Assembly: GCA_037974335.1 (NCBI GenBank)
Contig: CM075728.1
Coordinates: forward strand, 112,959,476 to 113,023,475
Source of the DNA: Prionace glauca
Lineage: Eukaryota > Chordata > Chondrichthyes > Carcharhiniformes > Carcharhinidae
DNA: 64,000 nt
Reading direction: 5' to 3'
The position numbers were made by a program, and so were the translations under genes. The notes under the pieces were generated by a model. That model saw nothing but the letters and a program-made list of their open reading frames with translations, did no database searches and was not told where the DNA came from. Shown in pieces: positions 55,835-64,000 of the stretch; within the stretch, counting starts at the first letter, position 1, and each line of letters starts with the position of its first letter.

Positions 55835-57350
55835 AGGCCAGGGAGAGAAATCATAGCCCCGGTGCTTCTCCTGTTTCTAGCTCTCTATTCCTGGAACCCT
55901 CCCGAAATCCAAGCCCTCAAACATGCATGTTACTTTCTCCCCATTTCAAGATTCATTATCAAATCACCAAAGAATCACAGAAAGGTCCTAGTAAATGTTA
56001 CACCCATTGTTGACATTGAGTTACAAGTAAATCCGATATGTGCAGCATAGGTTATTAATATTAAGAATAGCAATAATAAGCAATTAATATTAGGGGTAGT
56101 GTTAGTTTTTGTGTGCCCTACATGGACCCCACTGTAATAATTAAACATACCGGGGTGTACAAGTTTTATCTTAACGGCATTGTGCAATATTGTTACTTTG
56201 ACAGTAAAATATCCCATTAGCTATTTATAACACTGCAAAAGACAACACTGATTGCTATGACTGGTTAACATGTTCTATACATTGTATCATACATGGTGAC
56301 AGTAAATTCATCAGCAAAACTTTACAGATACTGGAACTTTGAAATAAAAACAAAAAATGCTGGAAAAATCTATGGACGGTAACAGAGTTAATGTTTCAGG
56401 TCAATGACTTTTTATTAGAAAAGGGGGAAAGATTCAAGAGTATTCATAACATTTTGATTTGTGCATATTTGACTTGCTGCTTTGTAGAGAAAGGAAAGGC
56501 TGTCTCCATCTTGCAGTTGGCACTGTTACATCGTTAGAAAATTGTAGAAAGAAGCAGGGAGAGAGGTAGCAGAGGGAGGAGTAGAGGGTATGGTCCAACT
56601 CACTCAATGCTGCCTGAACTCCTTCTTTCCTCCCTAGGAAGGAGGAGTCACTGAGGTGACTTGCTGCTTCTTTTGCTCACTAGCCTTTGTGTGTCTAATG
56701 GCGTGGGTTGCATTGAGGGAGAGAGGGGAGCCCAGCTATCCGCCTAGCATCACCCTTTCTGACTGGAAATATTCTGGGCAATGTTGGTGGGGGCGATGTC
56801 ACAGAAAGCCAGGGTGTAGTGCAAAGGGTTAGAAGGGAGTGTTAGAGAGGAAAACACACCAAGGCCTTTATCAAACCCATTGCAAAGGTCCATGTCACAC
56901 CAGCTAAAACTTCCTGCATAAATTCCTACCAGTACGCACGATAGGTTCATTAAAAAAATAAATCAGCTCGGACTAAATCTATGTTTATAAATTTTAACCT
57001 ATTTATTTGGCATTAGATAGATGTGAACACAGGTAAAATAAATGCTCCTACAAACCTTGCAAAGATGTTACAAATCTCTGAAGAAAGTTTCCTGTTGTGA
57101 ATGTCCTTGTTTGCACTACAGAGTGGGAAATAAATGCCTCATATACACAGGAAACTTAAGAATTTAACACAGCTTTGTGTAAGTTACCAATAATGCACTC
57201 GCTTTGAGCTTCAATTACTCGCTTTGAGCTTCATCTTATCCTAATGTGGAAACCAGAAAAACAAGTTCCAGTTCCAGATTAAAATTCCATGAAAATCAAT
57301 GTTCCCCTCCATTCAAATAAAGTCCCATTAGGATCAGCTTTTGTCCAAAA
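55835..57350. other. Unassigned; one short repeat at 56325-56425
   Basis: 'gaaataaaaacaaaaaatgc' with 'tggaaaaatctatgg' at 56340-56380 belongs to the family of 8450 and 23765. No gene recognised in the rest. Confidence 0.4.
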
Positions 57351-57354
57351 GATA

Positions 57355-58045
57355 AATGTCAGAATTTTACACCCTCCACCCCACAGGCGGGTCTGAGGCA
57401 AGGGGAGTGTGAAATTACATGGAGGGGATTGGGAGGAGAACCTCACCCTTGCCCAAATGAAACTCTCCAGTGGCCACTAAATTGCTACTTAAGAGCCTTT
57501 TCCTGCCCAGTCTCAGTTTTTAGGCTGGTGGATGGCTGATAGCTCAGTGGGGGGAGGTCGGATTGAGTTAGATCCCCAGTGGGAATGGGTGGTGCACCTA
57601 CATCAGAAGTCCTTATCTGACAGGGGGTGCCTTTGCCTTAAGACCCAAGTGATCTGCCCCTCAAGACACTGGTTACCCATCTTGCACACTTCCAGGCCTT
57701 CCCTACCTTGGGACCTTCTGAAAGTCAGTCATAGTCATCTCGTGCCACAGCTCTTCCCCTTCTGAAGCAGTGGCTGTCGTTCAGGAGCTCAGGTATCTGC
57801 TCCTCCACCAAAATCATTTCAGGTTGCTGATGGAGAGGAGCGCTGTGGCTGCTGGGGTGACCAGGATGGGGCACATGCTGAGTGGTGGAGCAGTGGGTTG
57901 GATGGTACCCTATGAGCTTGCCAAGCATGCGGTGATGGGCATTCAGCTCACGACCAATACCATCCATGTCCCTAGAATGGTTGTGCTCAGACCCGGCATC
58001 ATACATGGTCTTGAGGGAGTTAACTGTGTGGGGGATCCCATCTGA
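57355..58045. repeat. Probable interspersed repeat, unclassified
   Basis: GC-richer than its flanks ('caggcgggtctgaggcaagg', 'cacccttgcccaaatgaaac'). Frames on both strands without recognisable domains. I cannot assign it. Confidence 0.35.
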
Positions 58046-58049
58046 GCGT

Positions 58050-58925
58050 ATCCCTACTCGAACGGAATTTCACAGCCCAGAATCCCCCTTTCCAGGTCAA
58101 GCGCCTCACAGTTTGAGTCGCCTTGTGGAAATGCCCTCTGTGTCCTTTGCCACTGTACGGAGAGATTTCCTGTATGGACAGCACACCTTCCACAACCACG
58201 TCCTTGCCCGTCACCCAGATATGCCTTGGCGCGCCTTGTTGCCATCCAGCGCAGAGGTCCCCAGTGGAGGTTCCTCGACAGAGGGACCCACAATAGGGAC
58301 CTGGGGTGGAGGCTAGTGCACACAGCAGTATTAGGCAATGTTAAACTGCACCAGTTCACAGGCTCCCGAGAAACCTGCCCTTTCTACGGCTTTGTTGAGA
58401 CTGTGGACCATGTCCATATTCACTCTTTTAAGCTGCACTCCCTTTTTTGTCACATGAAAATTCTTTTATTCATTTTCTGTTTGCACTTCAGTCCCACGCT
58501 CTTGATCAATGGACACCAGATGTGGAGGGGGAGTTGTGGGGAAGGCAAAGGACCTCCTCATGAACCTGCTCCTGGGCCTGGCCAGACTCGCCATAAACAG
58601 ATCCTGACAGCAGGCAACCGGGGGGCAGGGGGGGGGGTGTCAACTGACCCAATTGTCTGCCCCTCTATCACATCTACATTCACAGTGGGGTATCCCTGGA
58701 GAGGGAGCAAGCTAAGTCCATGGGCACTATCGAGGCTTTCCGTGCCTGCTGAGCCCTGCAGGGGCTGGGATGTATTATTGACCCTGTTAATCTTGTTTTG
58801 ATTTGATTATTTAAGTTTCCTTTATGCTTTGGTTTATTTTATTTGGGGCGATTCTCCACCTTTTTAAGAGGCCACCCCTTTTACTTTGTCCCTCCGTTTA
58901 TTTGATTTAGTTTATTTGGATGGCC
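58050..58925 (+). mobile_element. Tx1/L1-type LINE C-terminal fragment
   Basis: The frame gives DLGWRLVHTAVLGNVKLHQF and then ETCPFYGFVETVDHVHIHSF, matching the zf-RVT tail (W-R-x-x-H...C-x-x-C-x(6)-H) with the second Cys changed to Tyr. Later KDLLMNLLLGLARLAIN-like and EAFRAC segments and a T-rich 3' UTR to about 58925 follow. Decayed. This is the only LINE of this clade in the window. Confidence 0.65.
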
Positions 58926-58929
58926 AAAA

Positions 58930-60450
58930 AGATGCCTTCCCTACCTTGGCACCCAGATTCCTGACACTCTTGCCTCCCATTCCCTGGATCTTGGCCCAGG
59001 AATCTTCTTGCACCACCTGCTATTCACGGAGGGACTGAAAGACTGCCTGCCAATCTGACTGACTGGGAAGTTTTCCAAGGCGAAACTTTCCTTTGAGTGA
59101 GTAGCTTTAATGCAACTTTTCTGACCCAACAGTGAACAACAAAGTTCCCTTGCCTCGAGTCTTGAGACTCTGAGCATGGGGTTTAAAAACAGCCTCTGGA
59201 CTAGGTATAAATTTTCCAGTCACTTGAAAGTTCAGCTTGTTGCCCTTGCAGAAGTGCTTGCTCATAATTTTACCTCACTTCTCTCCTTGAGATCAAGGCT
59301 CAATGTTGACAGGAAAACATGCAGCACGGTGACATTTGTAAGCATGGTACTTGCACTTGTTGGTTCATGATTTATGAATGCATCAACATGCTGCAAATAC
59401 AATCAGATCACCAGATTGAATGAATAATGACTGAGCAACAGTAACAATGACAATGGAAGAGGAGAAGGAGAGATGCTGGATGAGCAGAGATGTGCTGCCA
59501 ATTGCTCTGCATCACCTCTCACTGTTTGGTCTGGTCAACGAAGAGAAGACCATTTACAAAGACTCATCTTGGTCTACCTAGCTCCAGGACCTGGTGATTT
59601 GTATCTTGTGCATAACCCCCTCTCTCAGGCCCTGTGCAATGCCTCTGGTATACACTGTGAGGGTGATGTCTGTGAGCCGTGGTACTAGGTGAGACAGTCT
59701 CAAGAAATACACAAGATTATGAGGTTTACTGTCGGTAGACAAAGAACAGCAGTTTACATTAGCTGCTGATGCAAGAACCAGGCAGACCCAGATTTACAGC
59801 TTTCTCAATTGCAAGGATGTGAAGAAAGACTTTATTATGTAGCATGTGGTGAAGACTTATGAGTGTTGTGAAAGCAATTGCTATCAAAGATTTCAAAAGG
59901 AAATTGGACAGACTTTAATAAGTGATATTTTTCAGAATGAGTATAGAATTCTTAAGGAGTTGATATGCATTGCATAAGACCATCTTAGCCTTATGCAATG
60001 CTTATTATTATTATTTCTTTCTCTCTGAGAAAACACAAAAACAGCCCTTAGAAATGCCACATTCTCTTGGTTCAGGCTTCCATTTGACATTCTTAAATCG
60101 ATAAGACTGCCTCCTTATCTGTACAAGTGTCTGGTAAGGGCTAACAGATGACCCTCAGCACGAGGTAACCTGAAGGAGAGATCCAGCTAAAGTGATGGAC
60201 AAGAGGGGAGGTGACCACACTAGATACTTGTCCTGCATTTAATGATCAGAAGAGATTGACATGGGATAAACAACCAGTCTCTGGAAATGACTTCATGTTC
60301 GGAGACAGGTGGCAGTCCTGGAAGATGGACCAGCGAAGATGGAGGAAGATGGGGAATAGTGAGGGAGATTCTGGTTTCTTAACACTTTGGTTGGAGAAAA
60401 GAATGTCTGTGCTTTATATGCTCTGTCTGAGGCCAGAACTCTCCATTCAC
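58930..60450. other. Unassigned, with a small hairpin at 59967-60001
   Basis: No gene recognised. 59967-59978 and 59990-60001 form a perfect 12-base stem (gcattgcataag) with an 11-base loop. Confidence 0.4.
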
Positions 60451-60555
60451 CTGACGAAGGGGCTAACCCTGAAAGCTTGCTTGCTTGTGAGAAGATTATC
60501 AAATAAATCGGTTGGACTAAAACCTGGTGTTGTCAGACTTTTTACTGTGTCACCA
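60450..60555 (+). repeat. Unassigned elasmobranch repeat end, copy 1
   Basis: 'cacctgacgaaggggctaac', 'tgaaagcttgcttgcttgtg', 'aataaatcggttggactaaa', 'acctggtgttgtcagact'. The reverse complement of this text closes the window. Confidence 0.75.
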
Positions 60556-60559
60556 CAAG

Positions 60560-61455
60560 ATACAGAGATTACAATACTCCGCACCATTTGTCTGTTCGTC
60601 TTCCAGGATTAGTAAACCACTCTTACGTGTCACTGCTTGTCATTGCTACCCCGTCAATTTAGCTCATGTATCACATCTAAACTGTTGTTCTTAATAAATT
60701 TAAATTATCTCACAATCCTTATGAATTCTCAACCATCTATTTTGGGTAAACTATAACTTCTGATCCCTAAGACATACAGACTCTGGAAAAATAAACTTGC
60801 AGGACAGACTGGGGATAAAGCAGTGTACTAGGACTATCTGGATTGCTGTACAGAGAGCTGGCATGGATTCAATGGGCTGAATAGCCCATGGAATGTGCCA
60901 AAATTAATACATAACATCTAAAAGCGCTTGTGGATACGCAATGAATGCCGGCTTTGCAATCAACAGGAACATGTGAAAGAATAAATGAGACCTTCCTGTC
61001 ACATTCCCCAGGATGAATTGTTTTCTCAGTGTTCACAGTCACGCAAAGACATTCCATGATATGATAATTTTCTTCTAACTGCATATAGAGGAAAGGGCAC
61101 CACAATTACTTGGCAGCGGTTCCATATATGGGCATAATGCCAATCCCTGCTTGGATTTCATCCTTTGAATCAAGAGGCTTCCAGATGTGTTTTCTTTTTG
61201 TGTATTTTTTTAATGTTCAGCCCAAACCTCCTAAAACAAATTCACCCAAACAGAAGGAAGAGGGCAGATTGTCTTTCCAAAATAATCACTTTTCCTCACG
61301 CCACTGTGCACCATTACCCTGAGGCAGGTTTAAATCCATTGTTTTCCAGTAAGATACTGTGATGCTTTGATCCTTGGCTCCTTTTTTTGTGACAGAATTC
61401 CTGAACTCATTTCCCTTTCCAGAGACTGCCTCTCCCAGGTCACAGGCATCTAAGT
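60560..61455. other. Unassigned stretch
   Basis: Nothing recognised except a short CR1-like tip at about 60855-60895 ('caatgggctgaatagccc'). Confidence 0.35.
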
Positions 61456-61462
61456 TTCAAGT

Positions 61463-61767
61463 TTTTTTTAAAGTTTATTTACTAGTCGTAAGTAGGCTTA
61501 CGTTAAACTGCAATAAAATCACTGTGAAAATCCTCCAGTCGTCACACTCCGATGCCTGTTTGGGTACACGGAGGGAGAATTTAGCATGGCCAATGCATGC
61601 AACAAACACATCTTTCAGACTGTGGGCAGAAACCAGAGCACCCGGGGGGAACCCATGCAGAGACGGGAAGAACGTGCAGAGTCCCGCACAGACAGTGACC
61701 GAAGCCGGGAATCGAATCTGGTGCTGTGAGGCAGCAATGCTAACCATTGTGCCACCATGCCGCCCCA
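61463..61767 (-). mobile_element. V-SINE, full length
   Basis: Tail 'taaagtttatttactagtcg', 'cactgtgaaaatcctccagt', central block 'gtgcagagtcccgcacagac', head 'aaccattgtgccaccatgcc'. Confidence 0.88.
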
Positions 61768-61979
61768 TTGATTCTTCCTGGCATTTTCTAGGATCTTCTA
61801 ATTACACTCTGTCAGTGGTTTCTGTTGACATCAGTGTAAGCACCAGCTAGACTGATTTGTCCTCAGTCTAAAGAACTATAACCATTTACCAGAATAAAGA
61901 TGCAACATTGCAGTGAAGGCTCATTCTTTTCACATGTGAGTAGAGAACAGTCAGGAAGAAACAGCCACTGAGCACATTT

Positions 61980-62240
61980 AGACCATAAGACCACAAGATA
62001 TAGGAGCATAATTAGGCCATTTAGCCCATCAAGTCTGCTCCACCATTCAATCATAGCTGATACGTTTCTCAACCCCATTGCCCCATCTTTTCCCCCACCC
62101 TCTCACCAGACAAGAACCTGCCTATCTCTGTCTAAAATATCCTCACTGACCTGGCTTCCACAGCCTTTTGTGTCTATGAATTCAATAGATTCACCACTCT
62201 CTGGCTAAAGAAATTCCTTCCCATCTCCGTTCTAACATTA
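61980..62240 (-). mobile_element. CR1-clade 3' end (subfamily E)
   Basis: 'gaccataagaccacaagata', 'ggagcataattaggccattt', 'gtctgctccaccattcaatc'. Same subfamily as 47703. Confidence 0.8.
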
Positions 62241-62254
62241 TTAATATTCTCAAA

Positions 62255-63450
62255 CTTGGAAGCAGTAAGGGGAATGATGGATGGACATGTCATGACAAGT
62301 TGGTCAGGTGGAATACTCCTGTGCTATGTGGGAAATCAGGGACACTTCCAGTGTCCAGGATGAACATGTGTGCGGGAAGAGTCTCCACCTGCAGCTATTG
62401 GGAATGCATAGAGCTATAGAAACAGCTGGAGTCACTCTGGAGCATCCGTTGAGGCTGTGATTTTCATAGATAGCCTGTTCAGAGAGATGGTCGCACTCCA
62501 GGTTAAGTCTGCATAGATAGAAAGGGGATGACTAACTGCCAGATAGAGTACTGGTAGTGCAGGACTCCCCTGTCAAGTAGATATGCCGCTTTGGATACAG
62601 TTGGAGGTAATGATTCTCAGGAGAAATACAATGAAAGCCAAGTCCATGACACAACGGGTTGCTCAACTGTACAGACAGGGAGGAAAAAGAAGCTTATAGT
62701 GAAAACCAATTCAATTGTAAGGGGAACAGAGTGGATGGTATGTTGCCTCCCTGGTGCTAGAATTCAGGATGGCACAGGGCAGCTGCAGAATGGAAGGGGT
62801 GGGCAAAGAGCCAGCAGTCATGGTATCATTAATACTAATGACACAGGATAAAAAAAGGGATAAGGTCTTGAAAGCTGAATATGGAATTTGGGTGATTAGT
62901 TAAGAAGCAGGACCTCCAACATAGTTGTTATGTACTAAAGTGGTCAGCTCATTTTAACAGCAAAGATAAAAGGATGAAAAGGTTGTCACACACAGCTACT
63001 TAACCAGTTTGTGAAGTTCTATTAAACAGGTGTCCTTTGTTTGCAGTCCTCGATGGAAGAGAGGGAAAATCTCCCACATGCCTCTGATGATGTCACCATG
63101 TAATCATGTGACACACTGCACAGGGATTCATTGGTTACAAAATGTAACAGTGGTAATGTGAGGATTACCCCCAGTTGCCATGCTCCAGTAAGAGCAGAAG
63201 TTGGAGGATAGGTAGGATGGCTGAGTGGCTAGAAGGGTGGTGTAGAAAGATGGGTTTCACATCTCTGATCTGGGGAAGATGGGACCCATACAAACTGGAA
63301 GGGTTACCCTCCAATAGAACCTGAGCTAACATCTTTGCAGGGGTGTTTGCTAGTGCTGTTGGGGAAGCAATAAACTAGTATGGTAGGGGTTGGGCAGGGG
63401 TTAGAGGAGATGGAAACTGGGTTGGAAACAAAAGGCAGAAATAATGAAGG
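62255..63450 (+). mobile_element. CR1 5' region: ORF1 esterase part and start of ORF2 region
   Basis: The + frame at 62591-62851 reads LIVKTNSIVRGTEWMVCCLP and GARIQDGTGQLQ and ends INTNDTG. This matches the SGNH-esterase domain of CR1 ORF1 (GDSIVRGTE...VCCLPGARVRDV...GTNDIG), with GDS changed to TNS. Downstream, 63230-63400 ('gatctggggaagatgggacc', 'gtttgctagtgctgttgggg') fits the following CR1 segment. A rare 5' fragment among 5'-truncated copies. Confidence 0.65.
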
Positions 63451-63454
63451 CAAA

Positions 63455-63865
63455 AGAGGAAAACATGGGAATAAAAGGGGAAAAAAAACACACATTGGCA
63501 CTACTGTCCCATTCTGACCAGTGAGCTTGGGCACTAATTAGAGTCTTAGAGCTCTAAATTTGCTGATTGGTTCATTTGTATTCCTTGATCTTATCAGCAA
63601 CCAATGCAGAGCAACATTGGACTCTGATTTATGGAGACCCCTTAGAGCAGGAAAGCAGTGTGCAAGGTTGTTGAGAGATTGGCGACTTTGGAGGAGAGAG
63701 CAGCAGTAACGAGAACGTTTAACAGTATTTTTTCAAAACATCAGGAGCTCAGGTTTTATAACCAGGGCTGAGAGGGCCAAATTGCTAGGCAGGCAGCTGA
63801 ACCAATAGCGAGGCCGTGAGCTTACATTGGACAGATGTGAGCTTGCAAGGGCCAAATGAGGAGTC
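63455..63865. other. Unassigned stretch
   Basis: Nothing recognised. Confidence 0.3.
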
Positions 63866-63869
63866 ATGA

Positions 63870-64000
63870 TGTGAGTATGCCGGCGTTGGACTGGCGTAAA
63901 CACAGTAAAAAGTCTGACAACACCAGGTTTTAGTCCAACCGATTTATTTGATAATATTCTCACAAGCAAGCAAGCTTTCGAGGTTACCCTCTTCGTCAGG
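63870..64000 (-). repeat. Unassigned elasmobranch repeat end, copy 2 (cut by the window edge)
   Basis: 'gagtatgccggcgttggact', 'aaaaagtctgacaacaccag', 'gtccaaccgatttatttgat' and 'cctcttcgtcagg': inverse orientation of the 60450 copy and more complete at its 3' terminus. Confidence 0.8.

Noticed and set aside
57725-58045. Possible host exon on either strand
   Set aside because: Frames overlap on both strands, lack recognised domains and lie in GC-richer repeat-like sequence next to a LINE.
2556-61767. tRNA-like B boxes suggesting tRNA genes
   Set aside because: Each belongs to a SINE head followed by the SINE body; no complete cloverleaf seen.
1-64000. CRISPR arrays, rRNA, bacterial operons
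   Set aside because: Repeats are dispersed retroelements or simple tracts; no regular spacer pattern and no rRNA blocks.

Overview
The window looks like nuclear DNA of a cartilaginous fish, most likely a shark. The evidence is long introns, hundreds-of-bases copies of CR1-type LINE 3' ends (opening with a 'gaacataagaaatagg' type tail), many tRNA-headed SINEs with the conserved V-SINE central block, and degenerate elasmobranch-style interspersed repeats. I see no prokaryotic, organellar or CRISPR features. This assignment rests on pattern recognition, not on a database search.

Positions 1 to about 27,130 hold the 3' part of one immunoglobulin-superfamily gene on the + strand; its 5' end lies left of the window. 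Seven C1-set-like Ig domain exons are present at 900-1226, 8558-8980, 12601-12963, 16277-16588, 19382-19708, 21950-22264 and 23362-23669. A transmembrane exon at 4132-4248 sits between the first and second. All internal exons are phase 1-1 and end in G before GT, so any exon can be skipped in frame. The last Ig exon ends in a stop codon that abuts a donor-like GT, and a possible 3' UTR exon with AATAAA lies at 26850-27130. The layout suggests alternative products: a short membrane form (upstream domains, Ig 1 and the TM exon, with a stop 15 bases into the next intron) and a long TM-less form with up to seven consecutive C1 domains. The best family guess is a B7-H6/NCR3LG1-like or UrIg-like multi-C1 molecule. 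This is the most interesting object in the window.

Positions 27,130 to about 51,100 are intergenic and dominated by retroelements: CR1 LINEs, another LINE of the CR1/L2/Rex1 group, an older LINE 3' family, V-SINEs, a tRNA SINE and a pair of GC-rich repeats, with several clear nested insertions. Two strong inverted repeats (39031-39091 and about 48547-48654) and a small ORF with a signal-peptide-like start (33742-33903) are not explained by these repeats.

Positions 51,100 to 55,284 hold a complete two-exon IFITM (CD225/dispanin) gene on the + strand, 127 residues, with the double cysteine and the amphipathic WSLFN block typical of the antiviral IFITM proteins but no tyrosine in its N-terminal tail. 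Its intron contains a decayed tandem repeat, a CT microsatellite and SINEs. From 55,300 to the end there is again no host gene that I can support: a minisatellite, a Tx1/L1-type LINE fragment with a zinc-knuckle RT tail, CR1 remnants including the ORF1 esterase region, and two oppositely oriented copies of an unassigned repeat.
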